Below, piece by piece: positions 1-13,358 of a stretch of 64,000 bases of DNA (its first letter is position 1; each line of letters starts with the position of its first letter). The position numbers and the translations under genes are program-made. Under the pieces are notes generated by a model that saw nothing but the letters and a program-made list of their open reading frames with translations, searched no databases and had not been told where the DNA came from. The stretch spans positions 24,148,839-24,212,838 of the forward strand of contig NC_135356.1 of NCBI RefSeq assembly GCF_051622035.1. The letters are read 5' to 3'. Origin of the DNA: Arctopsyche grandis (taxonomy: Eukaryota > Arthropoda > Insecta > Trichoptera > Hydropsychidae).

Positions 1-390
1 TTTTCATAATGGATCATTCTTATTGTTTTAAAGTCAAAGTATTTCTGCTGTCAAATAATTTCGCTCTCTGAAATAGAAGCACTTAAATTTCTTGGAAAGG
101 TATATAAATAAATATGTGTTGTGAATTATGAAGCTATAAATAAAATCCTATATTATGCAAACTACCCAAATCAAGGAGCAAAGATTTTACTGTATATTAT
201 ATGTATGTCCGAGTTGTAATATCGTATCTACTCATTTGTATATCGTAGTGGTCTAGTATCTATAGGTAGAATGCATGAAGAGAAGTCTATATTAATTTGT
301 CTAATAATAGTTTTTATTCGTTCGTTTAATCGGTCGGGTGATCCTAGTCGCATGAGTTGCTGTCTTTCAAGGATTCGAAATATAATATAG
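1..390. other. No gene or recognisable element
   Basis: AT-rich sequence with stops in all frames and simple TATGTATG runs. Nothing supportable. Confidence 0.6.
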
Positions 391-837
391 CCAGCAGCAT
401 AGTTCAGTCGTTACGCTTCTGCTTAGCGTCGAGAGGTGCCGGGTTCGATCCCTGGGTCCGGGCCTCGAATGAAAATGAATTTTTCAGAGTATGCTGTTGG
501 TCAGACCTGGATTTGTGAATTGTTTGCCAATTTTCTTTGATTTCATTGTGGAAACGGTTCCCGTAAGAAAAAATTGGCTAAAAATCCTTTCTACTATGTC
601 ACCACTATTTGCAGTATGATTGATGTACAATAAAATTTATGTACAATTCATAGATGTCTCGTTAATTTGCGAGTTTTTCAGTGTCTCGTAATTCAACGAC
701 TTGTAATAAAAATGCTGCATTTGTAATTGTAATTTGTAATTGGCCAGGAAGGCGCATTGGGATTTACCTGTAAGGCCTTCCTGGTATATACATATGTAAA
801 AATAAAATAAAATAAAATAAAAATAAGTACATCGTAC
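391..837 (+). mobile_element. SINE, full-length copy with tRNA-like head and LINE-like tail
   Basis: The head has a pol III A box (tagttcagtcg, 400-410) and B box (gggttcgatcc, 431-441). The body includes gtcagacctgg and gtcaccactattt. The tail has the hairpin-like pair aaggcgcattggg/cctgtaaggccttcctgg and ends in an AAATA repeat. Related partial copies lie at 20153, 24750 and 4105. The tail pair resembles a LINE 3' end at 6040. Confidence 0.85.
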
Positions 838-1289
838 ATAGTAGTGAGAGTGAATGTCTATGAGCTATATTGACCAATAGTCTTAAAGGTATTTCATCCC
901 CAACGACCAATGGGGTAGCGCCTCAAGGGCATCACTCACACTATTACCATTTTCCTGCATAAAGAACGTACATATACATTACTTTTTTTTACATTAAATT
1001 TAAATATTTTATTAATGTGTGTAGGTTTACGGGATGAAATATAATGCATACTTTAAATGTAAAACAACTTTAAGAAAATTTTGTAGCCTACAGTTTATTG
1101 TAATACTATAAGTTAGTATATCCAATTTGATGCTTCAAAATTTACAAAGCGAATAAACAAATATGTAAATGATCTTATTTTATATACATATGTACCTTTA
1201 TATTTATGATAAGATAAAATTGTGTGTTAATATTTTTAGCACAGGAATTGAGTTTTCTTTTCAATGTGATCGTTTGATTATTTTTACTT
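838..1289. other. No gene or recognisable element
   Basis: AT-rich. A short stretch (gtagtgagagtgaatgtcta...actattaccattttcct) is less AT-rich but has no frame or repeat partner that I could see. Confidence 0.5.
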
Positions 1290-1735
1290 TATTGTACGTA
1301 GTAACAATAGATGAAGTTATGTGATCATGCGAAAATTCGAACTCGAGATTTTGACTGATTCGAACTCAAATTTTTTTTGTTTTTATTTTCTAGAAAAAAT
1401 GTGTGTGTGAGTATTTTGGAGATTTTTTTGAACACCGACAGTCCTATCGAACTGAAACATAGTATCGGTTACTGAAATTCTTATCGATACGACGTAATTT
1501 TTTTCAAATTTTTAAGTTCACCGCAAATTGTACCTCCCCTTATAGGTGTCCTCTTTTTTTTTTAAGTTTTTGAATTGAACTATCTCCCAAACTGCTAACC
1601 GAATCGAACTGAATTTTTTTTATATGTAATAGAAATGATAAATTAAAATTTATAATTTCTATTTCAGTATAAATACGTAACATCGTAATAAATAGTAGAT
1701 ATTACGGTATAAATACCGTAACATTTTTTGAATAT
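1290..1735 (+). repeat. Large dispersed repeat, copy 1 (5' part)
   Basis: Begins cgtagtaacaatagatgaag and includes tcatgcgaaaattcgaactc and cctccccttataggtgtcct. It matches the starts of 16946 and 45853. Not identified as a known transposon class; no coding capacity seen. Confidence 0.75.
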
Positions 1736-2277
1736 TTTTACCTGAACCGGAAGCAGTACTTTTACGCACCGTCCTAAAATGACCCACTGGAGCGTTTTTG
1801 GTAAAATTGTATCCTTGTATTTATCCTTGCTTGACAGTGATCGATAACGGTGTATCAAATATTTCAATAAATGTAGGAGAACTTTTCGACGTTCCACGTG
1901 CCACTTTCCGTGCTGTGTGTTTTCGCCCTTAGACGATTATTGTATTTACGACATAGATCTAGAATATACTAGATCCGCCCTCACGTGTCATACTTTGGCG
2001 CATGCAAAATACATGGCGCATGCACAGTTTCTCTTAGTAGGTAGGTAGATACCGCTGCATCGTAGGGAAAAAAACCCAACTTCCCCGGTAGTTAAACCCC
2101 CCGCACCCCGCACCCCGTTAGTGAAGACAAGATCTCCGACCAAAATAACACGTCTGGGCCCATCTAGTGTATTATACATCAATGATTTACGATGATTATC
2201 TTTAGATAGTACAATGATTATCTTTAGAATAAATTAAAAACCTTCGACTCTTATTTTGAAATTTTACTTATTTTAAA
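1736..2277. other. Mostly unassigned intergenic sequence
   Basis: 1800-1905 is a copy of a dispersed sequence also at 37445-37575, 44812-44950 and 63105-63195 (gttatcgatcactgtcaagc, ccgaaaacactccaggggg). The rest includes a short ccgcaccccgcaccccgtta direct repeat and nothing else recognisable. Confidence 0.5.
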
Positions 2278-2676
2278 CTAGCTGTATTACCCGGCATCAC
2301 TCTGTATTTGTAATATAAACCGGTTAAATATGACTAATCTAATAGTAAATATTTTATTAAATTTATTTGAATAGTTTTATTTTATATAAATTAATTTGAA
2401 TACTCATTTGCTTTTTTTATTAAATTGACTGTCCCGAACAAACAAACATATATAGTAAGTCTCTCTTGAAATTATATGTATACCAGAATCCGGTGCCTGC
2501 ATCCCCGTGGCTGCGCCCTCTAGGGCATCGCCCTCGGCGCCTTTGCCCTCGGGGATTTCGAGTCCTTTGAATCGAAAAAAGTAGAATTATTTGTTCGATG
2601 ACGTCACGGACTTACGACCCAACGAACGAAGGTTACATACATACATAGAAAGTCTCTTTCCAAATTATATATTAGA
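2278..2676 (-). mobile_element. Non-autonomous Helitron with a small GC-rich core
   Basis: On the minus strand it starts TCTAATATATAATTTGG and ends gggtaatacagCTAG, lying between host A and T as Helitrons do. A GC-rich block at about 2503-2570 has the motif gagggcgatgccctagaggg on the Helitron sense strand. Confidence 0.82.
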
Positions 2677-3434
2677 TGTGATGTTTTCTTTTAATGTGTA
2701 GTTTTCCATAATGTAAAAAAAAACATGTGGACAAATTTTTTAAACGTATTATCAAATACTATTGCCTTTGGCTTTCGATATTTGAAAAATCTCCACTATA
2801 CCTTTTCACCATGATTTCCAATTACTTTTAAGACAGCATCTATATAGGTACGCGTCCCACATTTTTCTTTTGTGTTTCGTTTGGAATTCAACAGGCTCAT
2901 ACATAAATCCCGAAGGAGCACTCCAACCACACTCAAACAAAATCGCTTCACTCCATTCTTTTAATTTCCACGTGAAAAATATACTAAATATATACACGAT
3001 TCGACCTCAATATACATATATGTATAGGTAAATGCATATGTACTTTGTAAATATATTTATGTATGTGTATATATATATATATATACATACTTAGTATAAA
3101 TACAGATCGATCTAACGATACGTGACGAACACACAAAAGACCATCATCAACCATGTCGATCAAAATAAAACGGACTTGTGCAAAATGCAACGCTCCGTTC
3201 AACATTTGAAACAAGGCAAATTGTTTTTAAATTTAATTATTTGTCCATATACTATTTGAAATCGGTATATGTTTTTTTTTATTATAATTTAATTACATTT
3301 GAGTTCTTACAAAAATATGCGTTCGCCTACAGCTGGGGATAACAAACTGTGACTCGTGTGACCGCTTGCGGCTCTTTAAGAATATCGAAATTGAAAATAA
3401 AGCTAGCAAATAATATTTTTGCATATTAAATACT
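2677..3434. other. No gene or recognisable element
   Basis: AT-rich, with a short (TA)n run near 3070. The two small ORFs are unconvincing. Confidence 0.5.
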
Positions 3435-3540
3435 AATCATTCCACCAGGCTTCGCTTGGTATTTGTAATATAAATAGCTTAAACATGCCTTATTTAATAG
3501 TAAGCATACGTTTGTTTTTTCATTAAATTTATTTGAATAA
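3435..3540 (-). mobile_element. Helitron 3'-end fragment
   Basis: The minus strand carries the family 3' region (tataaatagcttaaacatgc equivalent, then ccaagcgaagcctgg). It is cut off by the adjoining (TA)n tract, so the 5' part is lost. Confidence 0.6.
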
Positions 3541-4048
<508 letters not shown>

Positions 4049-4104
4049 TATAATATAACTAGCAATATAAATCAGTTAGCACGCAATGCTTTCGATTGTG
4101 TCAT

Positions 4105-4830
4105 CACGGGTTTTATTTCCGGCTTTGTTGCTGGCCAAACCTTGGATTTGTGACTCCAGGTCGATAGTTTCCTATCAGATTTTGTCAATTTATCTGATTT
4201 TCATCGAAACGGATTCAACGAATTGGCAAACTTACCCATTTTCTCGCAAAATCTCGAGTTTTCAGCAATCTCGCGACTCGAACCGATCACCCTTCACTCA
4301 GATTCCAAACGCGATGTGCTCACGGGCCCGCGCCACACTCCATATCCTCGCCCAGGATATGTGTTGTAAATACACATCACATGAATATGTACTTAATTTG
4401 TTATGTATAATAATAATATTCAACGTAACGAGGTCAATGACCGTTTGTGTATAATCGGAAAATTTTACATTTTGTTAACGTTAACTTTAAGAATTGAAAA
4501 TAATTACAAATAAAGAATTGAAAACTATCTATGAGAGTCTACGAAAATAACGGTTCCGGTTCCGGATTTTTTTTTAGGTTTATACGAGTATATAATAATT
4601 TTATACCCATGCGATGATGTTTCATCGGGCTATTCACTAGTATATATGTATATATTTACTGAATTTCGCTGAATCTTTTAAAATGCTGCAAATTAACATT
4701 CTTGACAATAGATGTCTCTGTGGATATTAACTGATGTGTATTTATGTACTTTGTATAATATTAATATTATTTGTATCAAATGTACAATGTTTCTGGCCTT
4801 CTAAAAATATAAATAAATAAATACGTATAA
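4105..4830 (+). mobile_element. Diverged, interrupted SINE copy
   Basis: The left part (ggatttgtgactccaggtcg, 4144 onward) matches the SINE body. The right part (agatgtctctg...ctggccttctaaaaatataaa) resembles its tail. The middle, about 4230-4690, is unrelated and may be an inserted element. The 122-aa ORF over it is not a real gene. Confidence 0.55.
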
Positions 4831-5549
4831 TACATGATACGTACGTAGTTCTATATTTGAACACTGGTTACTTTTTTTTTTTTAATTACATACATACATA
4901 CATACATAGTTACGAAATTGATCCATGGAATTAGTCAACCACGTCATCATCCCCCACCGATCAGTTGTTTTTTTTTTTTTTAACTTACACACATATTATA
5001 CGAGTAGATGGTGGTTGATACCTTAAAGACAGATCATTCTCGAAACGAGTCCAGGGGGATAGGGGAAGTTTTATCTCAGCTGTGGTTGGATAAGGTGTTA
5101 AACAGGTCGGTCGTCGTATTCATTAGCATTATTTAGCCCAAGGGCAGCCCAACCCTGACCACTTATCAGCTCTAACCATAATTAAATGAATATACGGGCT
5201 GCTAGTTGCCGCCACTATTACTCAACGATAACGAGTTCTTCATCATTTTTGCACTTGACAAATATAAGTAAGAGGGAAGGTGTTTTATTTTATATTAGAA
5301 CACCATTTTTATTTTTATTTAATTAATTACGAATGCAAATACGGCTTCTTTCGAGCACATTTTTCGATACATTTCACCATATCTCTGGGGGATTTGATTT
5401 GGTTTATTTCTTTGCAAATGCTTAGCTTGGGTTGTTGAATTGTTGTCAGCCTGTAAGAGTAGACGCTTTCCTCCATAAAACACATATCGTATAAAACTAC
5501 CTTAAGGTAGTGTGATGTTGAATGTTTCATTTATCTCTCGACCATTGCA
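4831..5549. other. No gene or recognisable element
   Basis: Contains poly-T tracts and catacatacatac repeats. A mildly GC-richer stretch at 5030-5250 has no homologous copy here. Confidence 0.5.
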
Positions 5550-5557
5550 GAACACAA

Positions 5558-5785
5558 CATAGTTGCACTCTCAAGCCATGCAAACTTTCAAAGATGCTCA
5601 AGGAGAACTAACGCAGTAGGATTCCACAAAAAATCGTCAAGGTGTAATTTTATATATCTGAGGGTGCTAAACTTTTTTTTTGTGGAATTATATTGCATTA
5701 GTTCTTTTTGAGCGCCTTTGCAAAATTATGACTTCTCGAAGCTGCGCTACTATTCAGTGCAATTTAGTGCATCTGTCCGGGAACC
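5558..5785. mobile_element. MITE family A copy (reverse orientation)
   Basis: Reverse complement of the copy at 59496, ending gtccgggaacc. It is flanked by gaacacaa on both sides (5550-5557 and 5786-5793), although the left terminus lacks about 20 bases of the family end. Confidence 0.78.
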
Positions 5786-5818
5786 GAACACAACATATGA
5801 GTCGTTATATGTATTTGA

Positions 5819-6032
5819 AAGTAGCGGAAGTTCAATTTTCAGTTGCAAAAACACTATTTCTGTTTGACTTCATTCACAATTTTTTATCAATTTTAATTCA
5901 ATATGTCCAGAATCTCGGAAAAAAAGAATAAACGTATTACAGGCCACCAGTATTTTTAATGATTGTTAAACTTAAAACATTATATCTAATGTTTTGCGAA
6001 ATATTTCTCAAAATGAAGGACTTTTGCCACTT
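5819..6032. mobile_element. MITE family B copy
   Basis: Inverted ends aagtagcggaagttc and (complement) aagtggcaaaagtcc. The body (atgtccagaatctcggaaaa) matches 9822-10047. It lies directly next to a family A copy. Confidence 0.68.
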
Positions 6033-6039
6033 TCAATTA

Positions 6040-6100
6040 TTTATTTATTTAAAGTTTGGACCATTGTAGCATTACAGGAATTCCTAATGCGCCACAATGG
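6040..6100 (-). mobile_element. LINE or SINE 3' tail
   Basis: On the minus strand, ccattgtggcgcattagg with cctgtaatgctacaatgg forms a hairpin ahead of AAATAAAT repeats. It is a diverged version of the SINE tail hairpin at 735-790. AT-rich sequence up to 6538 shows nothing further. Confidence 0.5.
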
Positions 6101-6538
6101 TCAAAATGTAACAGAAAAGAAACAAAATAATAAATAAAGAAATTAGATAAGACAAAAATAAAAAAAAATAATTAGCTACATATGTATATAATAGCGGATA
6201 ATAATTATAATTACAAATTATAAAAAATAACAAAGAAGGGAATGTCTTATAAAAGGAAAAAGAGAAAGAAAAATAAATATAAACATATTTATAAATACAC
6301 CGACAAAAATACATTTATACATAATCATAAAAAACAATAGCAGATAACGTAAAAATATCAAATATAAAATATAACATAAGAAATGTCTTCCAGTTCCAAT
6401 AAATAAGATCCAACTGTAAATACAAAGCATGTCTGTGAGGCCCAAATGAAAGAGAGTAAATCAAAATTCCACTCATAAATCACAATCAATCATGAAAGCA
6501 ATGATGAGCGCAGACTACCAGACAAATGTAACAGCTCA

Positions 6539-6771
6539 TCTAATATATAATTTCGAAAGAGACTTTGTATGTTTGTTTGGTTCATAGAATCCGTGACGTC
6601 ATCTAACGAATCAAAGTTTCTGTGCCGACGATATTGATATCGTTGAATATTTTTTTTTTCGATTCAAATAAATTTAATAAAAAAAAACAAATTAATGTTT
6701 ACTATTAGATTAGCCATTTGTTTAAGCGGTTTATATTACAAACACTGAGCGAAGCCGGGTAAAACCACTAG
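6539..6771 (+). mobile_element. Non-autonomous Helitron, complete
   Basis: A 233-bp element from TCTAATATATAATTTCG to gagcgaagccgggtaaaaccaCTAG, inserted between A and T. It has the same ends as the copies at 2278, 49303 and 57555, and no GC-rich core. Confidence 0.85.
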
Positions 6772-8247
6772 TAAATAATACAAACTATGTATTGTATGTA
6801 ATGTAAATACTGAATGTTGATTAATTGATTTGGAAACCATGTAAACAGATACCATGTTCCAACATATGTATGTATGTAGCATCTACCACTACCACTGACG
6901 ATTTAAAAACTTCATAAATAATCATCATCAACATCGTCTAGTGGTTTGCATCATTTTTATGCATTTTAGTGACTATTTTTCAATATTGTTATATAAATAT
7001 AATATTTTTTCGCATTTTAATTTTAAAAAATATGCCAAAATTAGATTCCTAAAGGCGATAAGTATCGTTAATTTAAATACATTTATTTTGAATAGAGAAA
7101 ATGTGAGGATAATTGAATCAAGAGTTTTGGTGGTTAAGACACGGTAAGTACGCTTTGATTGCTACCTTTGTCGGCTCGGTTAACTCTCAAGGCAAAAATA
7201 ATTTATTAGTCTGCAAATTTTACCAGATTTTGCACTCTGACCTGTTTGGTATGAAACACCTTTACGAGAGATTATATACAGTTACGAAAAATCCACATTG
7301 AAATTATTTAATATATTAGTGAATTGAAAAAGAAATATGAGAAAGTATAAAAGCATATAATATTAAGTTTATATGTGGAAATAAGTAGCTTTACCACTGT
7401 TTCGATGAGTTGCAAAGGGGTGGTAGAAAGAGGCGTGTGGAAAGCGAGCTGTCATCGCTCCGATCTGACACAAGATTCCGATGTAAATTTTAAGTTCTAT
7501 GTTTTATGATTATTTTATGATTTTATGTTTTTTTAAAGTTTATGATTAAACAACTCTAGCTTCATGTTAGCTAGCCCCCGTATGTTGGTAAGATATCAAA
7601 GGTACCTAAAGAGTGGAACTGGTTCAAAATCAAATCACAATTTATTGACAGTACGAATGTCACTGAACTAACTGAGCGAAGCTTATAAAAATCTTGTAAA
7701 AAACAGAAAAAAAATTGTTTTTTTATTCAAATTACACTGTAGACTATATTTTTTTTTAAATTGTTACTCTTATCCAACTTTCATTCGTCCGAGCAACGCC
7801 GATTAATTTTCAACTTTTAAAAATTTGATTTTTAAAAGCTTTTTTTTTCATATTATACATACATATGTATGCATATATGTTTACAATAAATCTTAAGTCT
7901 ATTTTAATATTGGTCATTATCATTATTGGTATTGATTTAATAGTGATCATTATCTATTTTATGCATTATTTATCTTATTAGTCTTTATTGTATTATCTTA
8001 TTTTAACTTTTTTTTATTTCTTGAAAATTAAAATATTTTTTAATACATCTTTAAATGCAAAATACCAAAATAATGTTAAAATTTTGGGTAATTATTTTAA
8101 TAAATATGTCATATATGTACATCCTGTAAATATGAGTATTTTTACAAGGCTCTTCTATGTTTCATTCTTGACTATAAAGTTCTCTATGTACATACATATG
8201 TACATAGGTATAATAAAATGAATATTAAAAAAATACATCCAATTGTT
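6772..8247. other. No gene or recognisable element
   Basis: AT-rich intergenic sequence with ACATACATATGTATG-type palindromes. Nothing supportable. Confidence 0.5.
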
Positions 8248-8360
8248 TAATTTGATTTGCAACATGACGAATTTGATTTGTAAAACGGCGAATTTGATTT
8301 GTAAAACGACGAATTTGATTTGTAAAACGACAAATTTGATTTGTAAAATGATGAATTTGA
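8248..8360. repeat. Short tandem repeat, about 22-bp unit, five copies
   Basis: Unit gaatttgatttgtaaaacgac, with copies degrading at the ends. A two-copy relative with the same downstream sequence (tttaaagtgtaaaaactgt) is at 30135-30205. Confidence 0.88.
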
Positions 8361-8459
8361 AGTTTAAAAACTGTATAAGAAAATTTCAATTGTGACAACG
8401 TTACGTCATTTTCCCAATTTAAGGAACCTTAATTTTAAATTTCCCACATCCATTGAAAA

Positions 8460-8630
8460 AATCATTCCGCCACCATTTTTCAAGGTATCTTAATGTTTCA
8501 AAAGCAATTAGACAGATCAATATTTTTGCGTACATAATCACAATCCATAATTATGCACATATATAATTGGCCAAAATGATAAAATATGGTGTCCTTATGA
8601 AGAGGATGGATTCGAAATTGGCCCTCTAAT
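8460..8630 (-). repeat. Relic of a dispersed repeat, inverted relative to 23870-24000
   Basis: Complement of ccatccatattttatcctct, ataatggattgtgattatgt and gcttttgaatcattaaaa at 23907-23996. The latter is followed by gccggaacgc, linking it to the hAT family at 61452. Confidence 0.5.
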
Positions 8631-9821
8631 TTTGTGAAACACTAAGAAAATAAATAGAGACGATTTTGAAGATGAAAATAGGGCAAATATGTTGAAATCA
8701 CTATAAAATTTCATTAAAATATGAATATGATGTTTTTACAATTTATCCTGGTTTGTTTGTTAGCAGTGGGTATGTATCTACGACTAATGGAATATGATTT
8801 TGGGACTGTAATCTTTTTAGGTTTGTGAAAATGGGCGTTTCATAAATGCTTTTGGAGATTTAATTTTACATCTAAAATTTCGAGAAATTACTTTGCGAAC
8901 AAAACCATCGAAAGAGTAGCACACATTTTTGGAACATTGTTAAAAGATTAATTCAATATTTAAATCAAAAGGAACAACTAAAATTTTTTACAGCTATGTA
9001 TATATGTATATGTATGTATGTACTAGCATATATGCATACATACATTATAGGGGTAAAATGGTAGGGATTTTCCAATAGTTCTAAAGTGGTGGGACGCCTA
9101 CGTCGAGGCCAACTGTTTGCTTATGGCGGTCGCACTCGAAACCTCTGGGAGCTTTTCACAATGCTTGCTTACCTAAGAACGACTTCTTTCCTTTCAATTT
9201 TCTTTTTTACTTTTTCCTAAATCACTATTTCGTTATTCTGCATCCGAAATTTGATTTTCGTCAAACGAATCCTGGAGGCTAAATGTAATGGTCCCAAATG
9301 CTAAGCTTCAATCTGACAAGCTAAAATGTCAACAAAGGTACGTAATTTTACAGACATATGTACATTACAAGGTTAAAAAATTATTGTTCACGTATAACTC
9401 TAGTACAAAATTAGCCTAGAATTACTTAAAGCCTAGTTCAAAATTTCTTACGAAAGTGTCAATACTTCATTAAAATAATTCATTTATTTCATTATTGGAA
9501 TTCAAAAATAGTTTCGTTTTTTAATGAAATTTTTATAAATATGCTGCGAAATGTTTTTAGTCACCAAATGAGCAACAAAAAAAATCACGTTTTTATTTAA
9601 CGGAGTTATATTTGCATTCTCTCGTTTAAGAGATATGAGCGATGATATATGTACATATATAAGAGATATGATAGAATTATAACTTTGCAGTCTTTAATTC
9701 AAAATCTAGTATTGCTGTACCAAAAGTGAGTTTTAAAATCAATAATCTGATGTTTTTTTCTATTCATTGCTATATTTTACTGCTTTAAAATACGTATAAC
9801 TAATTAAGCCGCTATATTTGA
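8631..9821. other. No gene or recognisable element
   Basis: AT-rich. 9050-9180 is less AT-rich (ggtgggacgcctacgtcgag) without frame or repeat partner. Confidence 0.5.
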
Positions 9822-10047
9822 AAGTGGCGGAAGTCTAATTTTCCGTTCCAAAAATACCATTTCAATTTTACTTAATTCACAAAGTGTTATTACTACTTTT
9901 AATTCGATATGTCTAGAATCTTGGAAAAGAAGAATAAACTTATAAAAAAAATCCATCAGTATTTTAAATATTTTCAATCAAAAAACATTATATTTAATGT
10001 TTTGAGAGATATTTCTCAAAATAAAGGAAAATGGACTTACGCCACTA
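9822..10047. mobile_element. MITE family B copy
   Basis: Inverted ends aagtggcggaagtc and (complement) agtggcgtaagtcc. The body is shared with 5819-6032 (tatgtctagaatcttggaaa). A family A copy follows 93 bases later. Confidence 0.7.
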
Positions 10048-10139
10048 AAATAAACAGCACACCGTTAAAAAATCAAATATAAATAGTATGAAATATCACA
10101 GAGATGATCCAATTGATTGAGATTATGTAGAGATAAAAT

Positions 10140-10383
10140 GGTTCCCGGAAGAATGCACTAAATTGCACTAGTGGCGCAGTTTCGGGAAATCCTAATTTTC
10201 AAAGGCGTTCAAGAAGATCTTACGTAATTGAATTTCACAAAAAAGGGTTAGCACCCTCGGTTAACATACAGATACCCCTTGAAGCTTTTTTGTGGAATTC
10301 TATGGCGTTAGTTCATCTTGAGCATCTTTAAAAGTTGGGATATCTCGATAGTGCGGTTCTCTTGAGTGCAATTATCCAATCAC
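10140..10383. mobile_element. MITE family A copy
   Basis: Starts ggttcccggaagaatgcact and ends ttatccaatcacc. It matches the copy at 59496 throughout. No clear target duplication. Confidence 0.78.
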
Positions 10384-10559
10384 CAATGGAAATTAAATTT
10401 TTAGCGATTTTTTCTAACAATTTTGATTAAAGAAATTCAAAATGTTCTTAACAAAAAAATTCTTTCGACATATCTAAATCAGTTGTCGTGAGTAAATCAG
10501 TTTTTTATGATACCTGTAATAAAGCACTCCACTCTCCGATAAAAACCATCGTTTTATTC

Positions 10560-10790
10560 CGTACTGTATCCGGGGTAAAAACGCTCCAAACTGTTGATTC
10601 AGCCAATGAGGGAGTCCGGAGGGGGTTGTCTTCAGCTTTCACCCCTCCCCCCGCTAAGGCTTTATAAGGGTTGCTGGGAAAATGTAACGCACAGACACTT
10701 CCAACGATCAGTTCGGGTTGCAGTAAAATTCTCAGACAATCGTCGATCAGGTTTGTTTGACCCAAATCTCAAATCCGAATGATTTTCAAT
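10560..10790 (+). promoter_or_regulatory. GC-richer patch, weak candidate for a Trhn promoter or 5' exon
   Basis: This patch is clearly less AT-rich than its surroundings. It contains TATAAG at 10663-10668 and an arthropod initiator-like TCAGTT at 10708-10713. The spacing of about 47 bases is longer than the usual 30, so the pairing is doubtful. It lies 3.5 kb upstream of the Trhn start codon, on the same strand. It could equally be an old transposon fragment. Two short overlapping ORFs here do not look like real proteins. Confidence 0.2.
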
Positions 10791-10964
10791 TCACAGTAAA
10801 TTGTTCAAATCCAAACTAGCATTAATCGTATCACTTACACTATGCACTTGCATAATTTTAATTCATTTTAATCATTTAATCATTTTAATTCAAAACAAAT
10901 TTATTTATTTATGGTTTAATTTAAATAGCGTGTACTTTTCAACCATGACACTTTTATATAATAA

Positions 10965-11166
10965 CAAGTTGTTTTACCCGGCTTCGTTCAGTATTTACAA
11001 TATAAACATGGCGAATCTTATAGTAAATATTCATTTGTTTTTTTATTAAATTTATTTGAATCGAAAAAAAAAATTCGACTCGTCGTCTTAGAAATTTTGA
11101 CTTGTTTACGAAGTTCCCGCCCAATGATACTTACATACAAAGTTTCTTTCGAAATTATATATTAGA
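10965..11166 (-). mobile_element. Non-autonomous Helitron
   Basis: The minus strand starts TCTAATATATAATTTCG and ends near cgaagccgggtaaaacaac, with the terminal CTAG decayed to CTTG. It is the same family as 6539. Confidence 0.78.
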
Positions 11167-12878
11167 TTATTATTCGAGAATGATTTGCAATCAAATTAAT
11201 AATATATAGGTACATATTATGTAATATTATTATATTATAAACTAGAAATCCACTTATATAATATTTGGCGAAATTAACATGTTATAGACTCTTACATACC
11301 AATTAAAGTCCTTTTATGAGCGTTTTTATTTTTTAAATTATTTATTGCAAATGAATATTTTGTGATCATTTTATCAAATTTTATCAGCAAAAAATAAATC
11401 GACTAATATATTTTATTACACCTATGTACATACGTATGTATATACATTTGTATGTATGTATATATTGGAGTTGTTTAATAAGAAGAATTTTTAAGAAAAT
11501 AAATTTAGGATTATCTAATATTTTTATGCTTGTTCTACGATTCTAATTCATAAATAATCTGATAATAACACATATTGAAATATCAATAAAATCAGTCTCC
11601 TCCCATAAACTAATGATCACTAATATTTAAGTATTATAAATACATACATACATATGTATGTACATACTTGCATTTCATGGACAATTGTGAATTATTATAT
11701 TTATTACGACGCGGCAATTTTAATTATTGTGCAATTATTTTGTTATATTTGTTTTAATTTTTCTACATACATATGTATGTATATATTTATTATATAAACA
11801 TTTTAATAATTTGTATTTATTCAAATTAACGATATTAGACCAATGACGCCATTAGAAAGCTGCAAAACAATTGAAAAATAAAAGTTATAATTATTACCAT
11901 TTAAAAGAATATTCTGTGCATTTTCAAAAAACAAAAGAATTAATCGGAAAAAGATATACAAACATATGTTACAATTTTTCAAAAAGTGTTTTATTGATTA
12001 ATAATAAAAAATATATGTATTAAATTACAACATTTTCATAAAAAAAAAAAAATAATAATCTGTGTTCGTTGGAACATTAGATGAAGTATTGCGATCATGC
12101 GAAAATTGGACTTTGTGACTGATTTGTTTTAATGCATAATCATCGTACAAGTGCAAATGATTTAAAACTGTGCAGAATTGTTAGAATTAAACAGCTAATG
12201 TATACATACGTGAAACGTGTACCTTGATTTAGAATTTGTTTGTTGGAAGAATATCACTTTACTAAGATTTTCACTCCAAGGCTAAGTGGAAATTTGATTC
12301 TCATTGAGAGAGTACTTCATTCGTAATCGAATAAGGAGCAAAAAGTACTTTATTGTATCTAGAAATGCTGGTCGAGAGAATTATTTATTTTTACTGGTAT
12401 ATATTGTACATTCATACATATGTATATTAAGTTACACTTAAAGATAACACTACATACATTCCTCTTCCATAAGACATTGAACATCATGTCTATTAAATAT
12501 GTATGTATATATGTACAACGAACGTAATAAGATTATAGCCATCATAAGAAACATATGCAGTAGTTTTTGATTATATTAAAAATACATAGAAACCCGAATT
12601 ATATTAAAAATACGTAGAAACTCGAAGAAATTTCCAAGCGAGCGAGCGTTTATTGGTATTAAAAAGATTATCGCCTGCGGCGTTATTTTATAATTATTTT
12701 GTGTATTCATATCAATTTAAATTGTACGAATATGTTGTTTATATTTACATATGTACTATTAAATGGGAAAGTTACATAACTCTGCAATTACCTGTGAGTG
12801 TATTTACGAATTTTTGTGATAAAAGTGGCGTTAAAATATCTTTTTTATGTATATTTTACATACATATATAAATATGAA
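11167..12878. other. No gene; one repeat fragment
   Basis: Very AT-rich with tatgta palindromes. 12064-12130 is a short fragment of the large dispersed repeat (acattagatgaagtattgcg). Confidence 0.5.
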
Positions 12879-13174
12879 CAGTGGCGTAACTACTATGATG
12901 TATGCAAAAGTTATAGATGTAAAATATAAGAAAATCAATTCACATTAGTTGAAAACAGTCAAAAGTATAAAAAAATCTGACTACGCAAATTTACAATATT
13001 AACATGAAGAAGTTCAGAAAATGTTTTTAAAAGATGTTATTGAAGAATTTTCATATAAATATATAGGCTATTACGGACATTTAAAATTGGCAAGGTTATT
13101 GATTTCATTGAAAAATATGGGTGGCCCTTTTGTAACTTTTGCATGCGTGCTAAATTTTTATAGTTACGCCACTG
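12879..13174. mobile_element. hAT-type MITE
   Basis: Ends CAGTGGCGTAACTA and TAGTTACGCCACTG are perfect 14-bp inverted repeats, flanked by decayed 8-bp aatatgaa/catatgta. The 65-aa ORF inside is unlikely to be a protein. Confidence 0.82.
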
Positions 13175-13358
13175 CATATGTATATTTATTTATTTCAAAA
13201 TTTAAAATTGAATCTTAGTGACCTTACAGTTTAATGTACATATGTTCATTTAATTTTTTAAATACACGTTTAAAAACCACCCCTATTTCATTCTAATCTA
13301 ACTTACATATGTATACCAAGGATTAGACGAGTTAAGTCAACCTTCCATCATTAACATA

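Noticed and set aside
391..463. A possible tRNA gene (A and B boxes present)
   Set aside because: The cloverleaf does not close, and the sequence continues into a body and tail shared with other SINE copies. It is a SINE head.
4604..4640. Another Helitron 3' end (cccatgcgatgatgtttcatcgggc then CTAG)
   Set aside because: The hairpin has a four-base bulge and no 5' end was found. It is suggestive but too weak to list.
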